Part shown: in pieces, positions 49,153-58,506 of the stretch
Layout of the letters: every line of letters begins with the position of its first letter
How positions within the stretch are numbered: position 1 is the first letter of the stretch
Origin: AC-32 sp963728765
GTDB taxonomy: Bacteria > Actinomycetota > Thermoleophilia > Gaiellales > Gaiellaceae
Assembly (NCBI GenBank): GCA_963728765.1
Contig: CAVSKX010000004.1
Coordinates: forward strand, 620,001-684,000
DNA length: 64,000 bases
Direction: 5' to 3'
Notes under the pieces: model-generated
The model's input: only the letters and a program-made list of their open reading frames with translations
Databases searched by the model: none
What the model was told of the DNA's origin: nothing
Made by a program: the position numbers and the translations under genes

Positions 49153-50037
49153 ATGGGAAAGGTCCGTTTCGGCCCCGCCCGGGTGCCCTCGCGCGAGAGC
49201 CCCGAGGCCGCGATCGCGCTGCTGCAGGAGCTCGGCTTCGACGCCTGCGAGATCGACTTCGAGGGCAAGTTCTGGATGGATTACGACTGGGCCGCGGAGT
49301 TCGGCAAGCTCGCGCGTAAGGCGAAGATCAGCCTGTCGGTGCACGCGCCGATCGCGGGTTTCATGGGCCACGCGGAGCGCGGCAAGAAGCTGAACATGGC
49401 GACCGGGATGCTCGACCACTCGGCGGGGATCGCCAAGGCGGCAGGCGCGGAGCTCGTGGTCTTCCACCCGGGTTTCCTGCTCGAACGGACGCGCGAGGAG
49501 GCGATCGACTCGATCTGCGAGCAGCTCGGCGAGCTGCGCGAGCGGCTGGAGGGCAAGGACCGCGCGGTTCCCTTCGGCGTCGAGGTGATGGGCCGGGTGC
49601 GCGAGATCGGCAGCCTCGACGACGTGATCGAGATCTCGCGGCGCACCGGCTGGGTCCGCCCCGTCCTCGACTTCGCGCACATGCATGCGACCAGCGACGG
49701 CGCCTTCACCGACGCCGAGCCGTTCGCCGGGGCACTCGAGGCCGCCGACGAGGTGATCGAGCCGGGCGCGCCGTTCCACATCCACTTCTCGGACATCGCC
49801 TTCGCGAACCGCAACGAGACGAAGCACCTGCCCTACGGCGAGGGCACGCTGCGCGCCGACCCGCTGAAGCAGGCGCTACGGAGGTTTCGGCGGGCGGCGA
49901 CGGTGATCTCGGAGTCGCCCGACCTCGAGTCGCACCACGCGATTCAGGCGGTGCTCGCAGCCTCGGCCAGGACGCCGTCGCGGCGGGCTTCGAGCTCGTC
50001 CGCCTCGTCGGCGCGGCCCCGGTCGCGCAGGAACTGA
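49153..50037 (+). CDS. AP-endonuclease/xylose-isomerase-like TIM-barrel protein
   Basis: The 294-residue protein has the Nfo-like metal-site pattern: VHAPIAGFMG, ELVVFHPGFL, FGVEVMGR, VRPVLDFAHMHATS and FHIHFSD. This places it in the endonuclease IV / sugar-isomerase-like barrel superfamily. DNA repair is possible. The last 31 codons lie opposite the end of the cyclase-ATPase gene (94-bp convergent overlap) and read like antisense, so the true conserved end is near SHHAIQAVL. Confidence 0.8.
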   Translation: MGKVRFGPARVPSRESPEAAIALLQELGFDACEIDFEGKFWMDYDWAAEFGKLARKAKISLSVHAPIAGFMGHAERGKKLNMATGMLDHSAGIAKAAGAELVVFHPGFLLERTREEAIDSICEQLGELRERLEGKDRAVPFGVEVMGRVREIGSLDDVIEISRRTGWVRPVLDFAHMHATSDGAFTDAEPFAGALEAADEVIEPGAPFHIHFSDIAFANRNETKHLPYGEGTLRADPLKQALRRFRRAATVISESPDLESHHAIQAVLAASARTPSRRASSSSASSARPRSRRN

Positions 50038-52877
50038 ACGAGCGCCTGCAGGAGCTCGCACTGGTGCTTCCGGTGCTCGGTCTCGGCGAGCGTGTCGTAC
50101 GCCTGGCGGAGTAGCTCCTCGGCCTCCTCGTCGCGGCCCTGCGCGGCGCGAACAAGCCCGAGCGACATCGTCGTCGTGGCGAGCGAGGTGACGTCGTGCG
50201 GCCCGACCGTCTCCCGCGAGGCCAGGGCGAAGCGCTCCGCCTCGTCGATCCTGCCCTGCGCAAGCAGGAGCTCCGCGAGCGAGCGCTGGGTCTCGCACAG
50301 CGTCGCGCGGTCCTCCAGCGGGGCGAGGATCCGGATCGACTCGCGGAAGAGCCGCTCGGCGCGGGCAATCTCGCCCTTGTGCCGCGCGGTCCACCCGGCG
50401 AAGTTGAGCGTGCGGCCGAGCATCCACGCCGCACCGGCCTCGGCGAGGTGCTCGCGGGCCGCCTCGAGCGCGGCCTCGGCATCGTCGAGCTCGCGCCGGT
50501 ACAGGTGCAGCTGGCCTGCGAATCGGAGCGCCCTTCCGCGCGTCATGGCGCTGCCGCTCTCCTCGGCGAGCAGAATCGCCTGCTCGATCAGCGGCTCGGC
50601 GCGATCGAATTCGAGCCGCGCGAGGTAGACGCTCGCGAGCTCGTCGGCGGCCTCGCTCTCGAAGCCCTTGTGGCCGGACGCGCGCGCGAGCTCGAGCGCC
50701 TCGAGCATCACCCGCTCCTCCTTGGCGAGATCGCCGCGCATCCAGGCGATCGTGGCGTGGGCCCGCAGCGCGCGGAAGCGGCCCGAGTGGTCGTCCGGCT
50801 CGAGCACGGCCAGTGCGTTGTCGACCATCTGCTCGGCGGCGCGGACGTCGCCTTCGCGCATCACGGCAGCCTCAGCCAGCGTGACGAGCGCGCGCCCCTG
50901 CGTCCAGCCGTCGCCTTCCTGGATCGCGGCCGCGAGCACCTCCTCCATCTCGCGCGAGACCGCGGGAAGGTCGCTGAGCCGGTCTGCGGCCCGCGCGGCC
51001 AGGTAGCGGCGCTTCGTCGTGGGCTCGAGCTCCACCGCGCGGACGAAGTGCTGCCGTGCGGTGCGGTTCGCCTCGCGGGCGAAGGCCCGCAACCCTGCCT
51101 CGGCCAACGCCTCGGCGGCTTCCCGCTGCAGCTCCATCGGCGCGGTGCCGTCCAACTCGGCCAGCAGGGCAGTCGCGCGGTCCAGGTGGAAGGCCCGGAT
51201 CTCGAGCAGCTCTTCCCCCGCACGCTCCTTGAGCCATTCGGCGAAGCGCCGGTGGTGCTCGGCTCGCGCTGACTTCGAGAGCCCGCCGTACGCGACCTCG
51301 CGAATCAGCACGTGCTTGAACTTGTACGCGCGCTCGCCTCGGATCGACGAGCGCTCCTCGTCGAGCACGAACTCGCGGAGACGGAGGTCCTCCAGCGTGT
51401 CCTCGAGGGACTCGAGCTCGGGCGAGAGCCGCTCCAGCGCGCCTTCCCAGAAGACCCGACCGATCACCGCGGCGCGCTGCAGCAGCGCCTTCGCGTCGGG
51501 CGCGAGCCGGTCGATGCGCGCGGCGATCAGGGCCTGCAGCGTGTCCGGGATCCTGCCGATGCCGCCCGAGCCCTCCTCGGCCAGCATGCGCACGGTCTCC
51601 TCGAGATAGAGCGGGTTGCCTTCGGTCTTAGCGAGCAGCGCCTGGCGGTCGTCCTCGCTGAGCTCGCCGTCGGTGGTGAGCGCGTCGACCAGCTCCTCGC
51701 TCTCGCTCGGCCCGAGCGGCTCCAGCTCGATCGAGGTCGCGCGCACGCGGCCGCCGCCCCAGCCCGGGCGGATGTCGAGCAACTCCGGCCGGGCCAGCGT
51801 GATCACGAGCAGCGGCGCCTCGCGCACCCACGTCACCAGGTGCTCGATCAGCTCGAGCAGCGGCTCCTCGGCCCAGTGGATGTCCTCGAAGAGGAGCACG
51901 AGCGGCTGTTCCTGCGCGAGCCGCTGCGCCCATTCGCGCCCGGCCCACGCGATCTCCTGCTGGCTCCGCTCGGCCTGCACCGCCTCCAGGACGCCGGAGG
52001 CGAGGCCCAGCAGGTCGGCGACGACCTCGTCCTCGCAGAATTCGCGCAGCTTCTCGATCGCCACGTCGAGCGGGTCGTCGTCGACGATCCCGGCCGCGCA
52101 CTTCACCATCTCGGCCATCGGCCAGTAAGTGACGCCCTCGCCGTAGGGCAGGCTGCGGCCGGCGAGGACGGTGGCGCCCTCGAGTGCCTGGCTGAACTCG
52201 TGCGCGAGGCGGCTCTTCCCCACGCCGGGCTCGCCGTAGATCGTGAACAGGTGCGCGCGGCGGTCGCGCAGCGCCCGGTCGTAGGTGTTCTGCAGCAGCT
52301 CGAGCTCGGCGTCGCGACCGACCAGCGGCGACTGCAGGGCCTGCGGCCGCTCGGGCGCGGCGCTGGTGCCGAGGACGCTCCACGTCCACACCTGGTCGCC
52401 GAGACCCTTCAGGTCGACAGGCCCCATGTCTTCGGCCTCGACGCGGCCGAGTGTGAGCCGATGGGCGGCCGGGCCGATCAGCAGCTGCCCGGGCTCCGCC
52501 GACTGCTCGAGCCGCGCGGCGACGGTCACCGCCTCCCCGGTCGCGAAGGTCGAGTCGGAGTCGTCCGCGACAACCTCGCCGGACTCCACGCCGATGCGCG
52601 CCTCGAGCTCGAGCTCGCGCACCTCGCCGAGGATCGCGAGGCCCGCGCGAATCGCCCGCTCGGCGTCGTCCTCGTGCGCCTGCGGGATGCCGAACGCGGC
52701 CATCACGGCGTCGCCCGCGAACTTCTCGACGATCCCGCCGTGAGCGGTCACGCAGCGCGAGACGCGCTCGAAGTAGTTCTGGACACGCCGGCGCACGACC
52801 TCTGGATCCGCGCCCGTCACGAGCCCGGTCGAATCCACGAGATCCACGAACAGAACCGTGGCCAGCTTGCGTTCCAT
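49944..52877 (-). CDS. Class III cyclase fused to AAA ATPase and TPR domains
   Basis: The 977 residues comprise a cyclase domain (about 1-175) with FVDLVDST and EKFAGDAVMAAFG, an ATPase with Walker A YGEPGVGKSR (near 212) and LLFEDIHWAEEPL, and then a long TPR region (about 590-970). The cyclase lacks the usual Asn (VTVAARLEQ instead of VNVAARLEQ), so activity may be reduced. It has the same domain order as the SARP protein at 36621 but lacks the BTAD/DNA-binding part. Probably a signal-responsive regulator without its own DNA binding. Confidence 0.9.
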   Translation of the reverse strand: MERKLATVLFVDLVDSTGLVTGADPEVVRRRVQNYFERVSRCVTAHGGIVEKFAGDAVMAAFGIPQAHEDDAERAIRAGLAILGEVRELELEARIGVESGEVVADDSDSTFATGEAVTVAARLEQSAEPGQLLIGPAAHRLTLGRVEAEDMGPVDLKGLGDQVWTWSVLGTSAAPERPQALQSPLVGRDAELELLQNTYDRALRDRRAHLFTIYGEPGVGKSRLAHEFSQALEGATVLAGRSLPYGEGVTYWPMAEMVKCAAGIVDDDPLDVAIEKLREFCEDEVVADLLGLASGVLEAVQAERSQQEIAWAGREWAQRLAQEQPLVLLFEDIHWAEEPLLELIEHLVTWVREAPLLVITLARPELLDIRPGWGGGRVRATSIELEPLGPSESEELVDALTTDGELSEDDRQALLAKTEGNPLYLEETVRMLAEEGSGGIGRIPDTLQALIAARIDRLAPDAKALLQRAAVIGRVFWEGALERLSPELESLEDTLEDLRLREFVLDEERSSIRGERAYKFKHVLIREVAYGGLSKSARAEHHRRFAEWLKERAGEELLEIRAFHLDRATALLAELDGTAPMELQREAAEALAEAGLRAFAREANRTARQHFVRAVELEPTTKRRYLAARAADRLSDLPAVSREMEEVLAAAIQEGDGWTQGRALVTLAEAAVMREGDVRAAEQMVDNALAVLEPDDHSGRFRALRAHATIAWMRGDLAKEERVMLEALELARASGHKGFESEAADELASVYLARLEFDRAEPLIEQAILLAEESGSAMTRGRALRFAGQLHLYRRELDDAEAALEAAREHLAEAGAAWMLGRTLNFAGWTARHKGEIARAERLFRESIRILAPLEDRATLCETQRSLAELLLAQGRIDEAERFALASRETVGPHDVTSLATTTMSLGLVRAAQGRDEEAEELLRQAYDTLAETEHRKHQCELLQALVQFLRDRGRADEADELEARRDGVLAEAASTA

Positions 52878-52939
52878 GCCTGAAGTGTAGAAACGACCGA
52901 AGCCCCGGGGAGCTTCCGTGCAAGTAGCATCCGGCGCCG

Positions 52940-54298
52940 GTGCTCGACCCCCGAGTTTTCAAGGCCTACGACGTGCGCGGGATCTACGGCGCCGAGCTCG
53001 ACGAGGAGGGCGCGCAGGCGATCGGGCGCGCCTTCGTGGAGGTCTTCGAGCCGAAGCGCATCGCCGTCGGGCACGACATGCGCGTCTCCTCGCCTGCGAT
53101 GGCCGAGGCGGTGATCGCCGGGGCGGCCGGGGCCGGCGCCGAGGTGCTCGAGCTAGGGCTCGTCGGCACGGAGATGGTCTACTTCGCGGTCGGCGAGCTG
53201 GGCCTCGACGGCGGCATCGCCGTGACCGCCTCCCACAACCCGAAGGAGTACACCGGGATGAAGATCGTCCGCGCGGGCGCGCTGCCCGTCGGCGGCGAGT
53301 CCGGCCTGCTGGAGATCCGCGACCGCGCGCTGGCCGACTCCCAGGGACAGACGCAGGGACAGACACCGGGCCGTGTCCAGACGTACGACGTCTGGCCGGC
53401 GTACGTCGAACGGGTGCTGTCCTTCGTGGACGTGTCCGCGATCAGGCCGCTGAAAGTCGTGATCGATGCGGCGAACGGGATGGCCGGTGCGATGCTGCCG
53501 CCGGTCCTCGAGCGCCTTCCGCAGCTCGACGTCGTGCGGTACTTCTTCGAGCCGGACGGCAGCTTCCCGAACCACGAGCCGAACCCGCTGCTGCCCGAGA
53601 ACCGCGAGTTCATCGTCCGCAAGACGCTCGACGAGGGCGCCGACTTCGGCGTGGCCTTCGACGGCGACGCCGACCGCTGCTTCTTCGTCGACGACACCGG
53701 CGAGTTCGTCCCCGGCGACTTCGCCACCGCCATCTTCGCCGAGGCAGTGCTCGGGAAAGAGCCGGGCGCGAAGGTGATCTACGACGTGCGCGCCAGCTGG
53801 GCGGTGCCGGAGACGATCGAGGGCCGCGGAGGCGTGCCGCTGATGAACCGCGTCGGCCACGCGTTCATCAAGCAGCGGATGCGTGAGGAGGGCGCGGCGT
53901 TCGCTGGCGAGGTTTCGGGCCACTACTACTTCCGCGGCTTCACGCAGGCCGACTCCGGGGTGATCCCGTTCCTGCTGATGCTCGAGCGGATCTCGACCGA
54001 CGGCCGGAAGCTGTCCGAGATCCTGCGCCCCTTCCGCGAGCGCTACTTCATCACCGGCGAGCTGAACACGCCGGTCCCGGACGTGGACGCAAAGTTGCGC
54101 GAGATCGAGGAGCGCTTCGGCCCGGAGGGACGCGTGAGCCACCTCGACGGCGTCTCCGTGGACGCCGACGACTGGCACGTGAACGTCCGGCCTTCGAACA
54201 CGGAGCCGCTGTTGCGGCTGAACCTCGAGGCCCGCACGCCCGAGCTGATGGAGCGCAAGCGGGACGAGGTGCTCGCCGTTATCCGCGGCGACGCCTGA
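52940..54298 (+). CDS. manB: Phosphomannomutase/phosphoglucomutase
   Basis: A 452-residue phosphohexomutase: phosphoserine loop TASHNPKEYTG, metal loop FDGDADRCF, sugar-binding GEVSGHYYF and phosphate-binding RPSNTEPLLRL. It makes mannose-1-phosphate or glucose-1-phosphate for sugar nucleotides. A short extra stretch QGQTQGQT (codons 135-142) comes from a tandem 12-bp repeat and is not typical of the family. GTG start. Confidence 0.92.
   Translation: MLDPRVFKAYDVRGIYGAELDEEGAQAIGRAFVEVFEPKRIAVGHDMRVSSPAMAEAVIAGAAGAGAEVLELGLVGTEMVYFAVGELGLDGGIAVTASHNPKEYTGMKIVRAGALPVGGESGLLEIRDRALADSQGQTQGQTPGRVQTYDVWPAYVERVLSFVDVSAIRPLKVVIDAANGMAGAMLPPVLERLPQLDVVRYFFEPDGSFPNHEPNPLLPENREFIVRKTLDEGADFGVAFDGDADRCFFVDDTGEFVPGDFATAIFAEAVLGKEPGAKVIYDVRASWAVPETIEGRGGVPLMNRVGHAFIKQRMREEGAAFAGEVSGHYYFRGFTQADSGVIPFLLMLERISTDGRKLSEILRPFRERYFITGELNTPVPDVDAKLREIEERFGPEGRVSHLDGVSVDADDWHVNVRPSNTEPLLRLNLEARTPELMERKRDEVLAVIRGDA
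53342..53365 (+). repeat. Tandem 12-bp repeat inside manB
   Basis: CAGGGACAGACG followed by CAGGGACAGACA (11 of 12 identical). The reverse complement GTCTGTCCC is, to my recollection, a core of REP-type palindromes next to RAYT transposases. It is translated as two QGQT units without breaking the frame. Confidence 0.5.
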
Positions 54299-54326
54299 TC
54301 GCCCGGAACGATCGGCTAGGCTGCGG

Positions 54327-55307
54327 ATGACCGTGGCCACCGATCACATCACCGGCATCGAGGTGCGGCACCTCGCGGCGCTCGAGGCCGTCGCCGAGGA
54401 AGGCTCGTTTCGCCGTGCCGCCACTCGGCTCGGCTATGTCCAGTCCGCGATCAGCGAGCAGATCGCCGCGCTCGAGCGGATCGTCGGCCAACGCCTGGTC
54501 GAGCGCTCGCGCGGCCCCGGGCCGGTCGCGCTGACCGAGGCCGGCGAGGTGCTGCTCGGCCACGCGAAGGCGATTGTGGCGCGGATCAAGGCCGCCGAGG
54601 CCGACCTGGGCGCGCTCTCCGACGGCGCGGCCGGCTCGCTGCGGCTCGGCATCTACCAGAGCGTGGGCGCGCGCGTGATCCCGCGGCTGCTGCCCCGCTA
54701 TGCGCTCGACTGGCCAGACGTTCGCGTGCTGCCGCGCGAGGCGCCGACCGACGCCGCGCTGTTCGAGCTCGTGGAGCGCGGCGAGCTCGAGCTCAGCTTC
54801 GCGGACATGCCGCTCAGTGAGGGCCCGTTCGACTTCACCGAGGTGCTCGTCGACCCGTACATCCTCCTCGTCGCGGCCGACTCGCCGCTGGCCGGCAACG
54901 GCCCGGTAAGCCTCGAGGACGTCGCCGAGCTGCCTCTGATCGGCCACATCACGTGCCGCGTGCTCCCTCGCGTCGAGGCGGCGCTGCAGGCCCAGGGCGT
55001 CGAGCCGAACTTCGTCTTCCGCTCCGACATCATCGGCACCGTGCAGGCGCTCGTCGGCGCCGGCGTCGGCAGCGCGATCATCCCGCGCCTGGCCGTCGAC
55101 GCGAGCGACCCCTCAACCGCGATCGTCGAGCTCGCCGACGAGATGCCGGTGCAGCCGCGCCTGATCTCGCTCTTCTGGCACCGCGACCGCTACCGCTCGC
55201 AGGCCGCGCTGGGCTTCGTCGACGCCACGGTCGAGGTCTGCGCGCAGGTCACGGCCGAGCTCGACGGCGTGCTGCGACCCCTCCATCGCCGCTCCCGATC
55301 AGCGTGA
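54327..55307 (+). CDS. LysR-family transcriptional regulator
   Basis: A 326-residue LTTR. The N-terminal winged helix is RHLAALEAVAEEGSFRRAAT through LERIVGQRLVERS. The C-terminal effector domain starts at GSLRLGIYQSVGARVIPRLL. The effector and targets are unknown. It lies 28 bp after manB on the same strand and may be self-regulated. Confidence 0.92.
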   Translation: MTVATDHITGIEVRHLAALEAVAEEGSFRRAATRLGYVQSAISEQIAALERIVGQRLVERSRGPGPVALTEAGEVLLGHAKAIVARIKAAEADLGALSDGAAGSLRLGIYQSVGARVIPRLLPRYALDWPDVRVLPREAPTDAALFELVERGELELSFADMPLSEGPFDFTEVLVDPYILLVAADSPLAGNGPVSLEDVAELPLIGHITCRVLPRVEAALQAQGVEPNFVFRSDIIGTVQALVGAGVGSAIIPRLAVDASDPSTAIVELADEMPVQPRLISLFWHRDRYRSQAALGFVDATVEVCAQVTAELDGVLRPLHRRSRSA

Positions 55308-55311
55308 TCGG
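55295..55311. terminator. Perfect hairpin at the LysR stop codon
   Basis: CCGATCA-GCG-TGATCGG (55295-55311) is a perfect 7-bp stem with a 3-nt loop that contains the TGA. It is short and has no T-run, so it is a weak terminator at best. Confidence 0.35.
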
Positions 55312-55355
55312 CAACCCGCGTCACCGCGCGTGAGCGCTGCGGCTACCGTTCGCCC

Positions 55356-56024
55356 ATGAGGGTCGTCCTCGTTGCTGCTGCCGCCCTTGCACTCGCCGCT
55401 CCCGCGGCGGCCGCCCCGCGCCTGAGCCCGGCCGACCGGGCCGCGATCACGCGTTCGATCGACCTCTTCGTGAACCACGCGGTCAAACGCGTCAACACGG
55501 GGGCCGCCTTCGACGTGGTCGCCCCGGAGCTGCGGCCCGGGATCACCCGCAAGCAGTGGGCCCGCGGCGACATCCCCGCATACCCGTTCCCGGCGCGCGG
55601 CACGACGCACCCGTGGAACATCCTCTACGTCACCAAGGAAGAGGTCGGCCTGGAGCTGCAGCTGAACCCGCGCCAGGGCGTGGCGAAGCAGGGCCCGATC
55701 ATCTTCCACATCTACCTCCGCCCCGTCCGCGGCGGTCGCTGGCTCGTCGATTCGTTCATGCCGGTCGCGACGCTGGCGCCGCTCGGCGCGAAGAAAACCA
55801 AGGTGCGCTCGGTGAGGGACTTCTCCCCCGGCGCGCAGGGCGACGCGAACAATGGGAGCCCGAGCCAGCTCAGCAAGGACTGGCTGCTCGTTCCCGTCGG
55901 CGTGATCGGCCTGGCGCTGGTCGTCCTCGCCGGGTGGGCCGTCTTCCGCGGGATCCGCAACCGGCGGCTCGCCGGCCCGCGCGGCGGCACGCTCCCGCCG
56001 CTCCCGCCACGCACCCGCGCTTAG
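55356..56024 (+). CDS. Exported/anchored protein of unknown function
   Basis: A signal peptide (1-18, ends AAAAPR), a soluble region with WARGDIPAYPFPARGTTHPW and LVDSFMPVATLAPL, and a C-terminal transmembrane helix (LLVPVGVIGLALVVLAGWAV) ending in a Pro/Arg tail; 222 residues. It looks like an extracytoplasmic domain held by a C-terminal anchor. No known family is recognised. Confidence 0.7.
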   Translation: MRVVLVAAAALALAAPAAAAPRLSPADRAAITRSIDLFVNHAVKRVNTGAAFDVVAPELRPGITRKQWARGDIPAYPFPARGTTHPWNILYVTKEEVGLELQLNPRQGVAKQGPIIFHIYLRPVRGGRWLVDSFMPVATLAPLGAKKTKVRSVRDFSPGAQGDANNGSPSQLSKDWLLVPVGVIGLALVVLAGWAVFRGIRNRRLAGPRGGTLPPLPPRTRA

Positions 56025-56034
56025 CATCCCCCGC

Positions 56035-56493
56035 GTGGAGCTCGAGCTCGGCCGTGAGACCGACCGCAAGCCGCCGTTCAAGTACTCGTCGCTGACGCGG
56101 GTCGGCTTCTCCGACACCGACGCCCAGGGCATCGTCTACTACGGCCGCTACCTGCCGTACTTCGACAGCGCACGCGTCGAGTACCACCGGCACCTCGACA
56201 TGCTGCGGACGACGCCGCAGGAGCGGGAGTTCGTCATGCGGGCGAACACGATCGAGTACCACGCCCCCGCGCGCTTCGACGACCTGATCGAGGTTTTCAT
56301 CCGCGTCTCACGCATCGGGCGGACGAGCATCACCTACGAGTGCGCCGCGTACCGGGCCGACGACGACGTCCTGATGGTGACGGCGACACAGACGCTCGTG
56401 CTCGTCGACCTCGACGAGCGCCGTGCCTGCGAGATCCCGGGCTGGTACGGCGACCAGATCGCCGCCTTCGAACGCGGGGACCTCGAGCGATGA
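56035..56493 (+). CDS. Hot-dog acyl-CoA thioesterase (YbgC/4HBT type)
   Basis: A 152-residue hot-dog-fold protein: VGFSDTDAQGIVYYGRYLPY carries the conserved Asp of the 4-hydroxybenzoyl-CoA thioesterase/YbgC family. It hydrolyses acyl-CoA thioesters. GTG start 10 bp after the previous gene; its stop overlaps the GAF gene. Confidence 0.88.
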   Translation: MELELGRETDRKPPFKYSSLTRVGFSDTDAQGIVYYGRYLPYFDSARVEYHRHLDMLRTTPQEREFVMRANTIEYHAPARFDDLIEVFIRVSRIGRTSITYECAAYRADDDVLMVTATQTLVLVDLDERRACEIPGWYGDQIAAFERGDLER

Positions 56494-56954
56494 CCGGCGC
56501 GCAGGAGGCGGTCGACCGGATCCTCGACCGCGGCGGCTCGGACCCGGAGGTCCTGCAAAGCGTGGTCGACGTCCTCCACGACCGCGTCGGCCGCTACTCG
56601 TGGATCGGGATCTACCTGGTCGACGGCGACGACTTGGTGCTCGGTCCCTGGAAGGGGCCGCAGGCGACAGAGCACGTGCGCATCCCGGTCGGCCAGGGCG
56701 TCTGCGGCGCGGCCGCGGCGAGCGGGCAGACAGAGGTCGTGGACGACGTGAATGCCGACCCGCGCTACCTCGCGTGCTTCCCCTCGACGCGCTCGGAGAT
56801 CGTCGTCCCGATCGCGCACAAAGGGCGGGTCGTCGGCGAGATCGACATCGACTCCGATCGGCCTGCGGCCTTCGGGGACGAGGACCGGGAGTTTCTCGAG
56901 CGCATTTCGGTGCAGATCTCGCGCGCGGCCGCAGGAGCGGCCGCCGTCCTGTAG
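56490..56954 (+). CDS. GAF-domain protein, free-methionine-R-sulfoxide-reductase-like
   Basis: A 154-residue single GAF domain with IGIYLVDGDDLVLGPWKGPQ, RIPVGQGVCGAAAASGQTEV and VVDDVNADPRYLACFPSTRS, close to fRMsr (MsrC). Two of the three cysteines of the E. coli enzyme are visible (VCG and LAC). The third, before RIPVG, is replaced by His. It may reduce free methionine sulfoxide with altered disulfide chemistry, or be a degenerate sensor. Confidence 0.75.
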   Translation: MTGAQEAVDRILDRGGSDPEVLQSVVDVLHDRVGRYSWIGIYLVDGDDLVLGPWKGPQATEHVRIPVGQGVCGAAAASGQTEVVDDVNADPRYLACFPSTRSEIVVPIAHKGRVVGEIDIDSDRPAAFGDEDREFLERISVQISRAAAGAAAVL

Positions 56955-57008
56955 AAATCTCGACACCTCCTGGTCACAGGCCAGCAACGCTCCTGTCACA
57001 ATCACCGT

Positions 57009-57161
57009 ATGGCACCGCTCAACTACCTCGACGCCGGCTCAGGGAGCATGCTGCTCCAGATCGTCCTTGGCGGCGCGGCGGCCATCGGGGTGACCGCAAA
57101 GCTGACGTGGCGGCGCTTCCTGCGAGCCCTGCGCATCCGCAGGGATGACGACGAGGCCTAG
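57009..57161 (+). CDS. Small single-helix membrane protein (50 residues)
   Basis: MAPLNYLDAGSGSMLLQIVL is followed by a hydrophobic helix and a basic tail (KLTWRRFLRALRIRRDDDEA). The end overlaps the next gene by 17 bp in another frame. Function unknown. Similar small DAGSGS-type membrane proteins occur beside polysaccharide or sulfatase genes, but that is only a recollection. Confidence 0.65.
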   Translation: MAPLNYLDAGSGSMLLQIVLGGAAAIGVTAKLTWRRFLRALRIRRDDDEA

Positions 57162-58506
57162 CCCGACCCGCATCCCCGACCCGGCCTCATTCCGCGACCC
57201 CGAGGCCCGCGTCGTCTACTCGGCCGACGGCGAGGTGCTGCGCGAGCTCTCGCCCCGCGCCCGCGAGGACTGGGACGTGCTCGAGTCGGCGCGCTTCTTC
57301 CGCCGCGCGCTCGAGGACGGCCGCATCGTCGCCACCGAGGAGGTCGAACCGGGCGTGCTGCGGCACGAGCGGCTGCCGTTCGTCTCGTATCCGTACGAGT
57401 GGCCGTTCGAGATGCTGCGCGAGGCTGCGCTCCTGCAGCTCGAGCTGGTGGACGAGGCGCTGAGCGAGGGATTCGTGCTGAAGGACGGCTCGCCGTACAA
57501 CGTGCAATGGCGCGGGTCGGAGCCGGTGTTCGTGGACGTCGGCTCGTTCGAGCGGCTGCGAGAGGGCGAGCCCTGGGCCGGCTACCGCCAGTTCTGCGCG
57601 CTCTTCCTTTATCCGCTGATGCTGCAGGCCTACCGCGGCGTGGCGCCGCAACCGTTCCTGCGGGGGAGCCTCGAGGGAATCGAGCCGAGCCAGGCACGCG
57701 CGCTCCTGCCGCGCTTCCGCCGGGGCGTGCTCACGCACGTCGTGCTGCACGACCGGCTCGAGGCCAAGCACGCGGCGCGCGAGCGCGACGTGCGCTCGGA
57801 GCTCAAGGCGGCCGGCTTCAAGAAAGAGCTGATCCAGACGAACGTGCGGCGGATGCGCAAGCTCGTGCAGCACCTCTCGCCGAAGCGCGGGCGCTCCGAG
57901 TGGGCGGGCTACCGCGAGGCAGCGCCGTACACCGACGAGGACGCGGAGCGAAAGGATCGGTTCGTGCGCTCGGCCGGCACCTCGCGGCTCGCCTGGGACC
58001 TCGGCGCCAACGACGGCCGCTTCTCGCGTGCGCTCGACGCGGAGTACGTGGTCGCGGTCGACGGCGACGAGCGCGTGGTCGGCGAGCTCTACCGAGCGCT
58101 GAGAGCCGAGGGGACGAAGACGATCCTGCCGCTCGTCGTGGATCTGGCGGACTCCTCCCCGGCGCGCGGCTGGCGAGGCGTGGAGCGGCGGCGACTCGAA
58201 GAGCGCGGCCGGCCCGACCTCGTGCTCTGCCTCGCGCTCGTGCACCACCTCGCGATCGGGCGCAACGTGCCCTTCGACGAGCTCATCGGGTGGCTACGGA
58301 GCCTGGGCGCGCGGCTCGTGGTCGAGTTCGCCGACCGCGACGACCCGATGGTGCGGCGGCTGCTCGCAGCCAAGCGTGCCGAGGTGCACGAGTCGTACGG
58401 CCGCGAAGAGTTCGAGCGCGCGCTGCGCGAGGGCTTCCAGATCACGCGCAGCGAGGAGCTCGGCTCCGGGACGCGCACGCTTTACCTCGCCAACCCGCGC
58501 CTATGA
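57145..58506 (+). CDS. SAM-dependent methyltransferase, NoeA-like
   Basis: A 453-residue protein whose N-terminal half has FVLKDGSPYNVQWRG and EPVFVDVGSFERL. The C-terminal half has a methyltransferase fold: AWDLGANDGRFSRAL and LVLCLALVHHLAIG. It resembles NoeA-type proteins linked to nodulation or surface glycan modification. The sulfatase gene overlaps its end (ATGA). Confidence 0.8.
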   Translation: MTTRPSPTRIPDPASFRDPEARVVYSADGEVLRELSPRAREDWDVLESARFFRRALEDGRIVATEEVEPGVLRHERLPFVSYPYEWPFEMLREAALLQLELVDEALSEGFVLKDGSPYNVQWRGSEPVFVDVGSFERLREGEPWAGYRQFCALFLYPLMLQAYRGVAPQPFLRGSLEGIEPSQARALLPRFRRGVLTHVVLHDRLEAKHAARERDVRSELKAAGFKKELIQTNVRRMRKLVQHLSPKRGRSEWAGYREAAPYTDEDAERKDRFVRSAGTSRLAWDLGANDGRFSRALDAEYVVAVDGDERVVGELYRALRAEGTKTILPLVVDLADSSPARGWRGVERRRLEERGRPDLVLCLALVHHLAIGRNVPFDELIGWLRSLGARLVVEFADRDDPMVRRLLAAKRAEVHESYGREEFERALREGFQITRSEELGSGTRTLYLANPRL

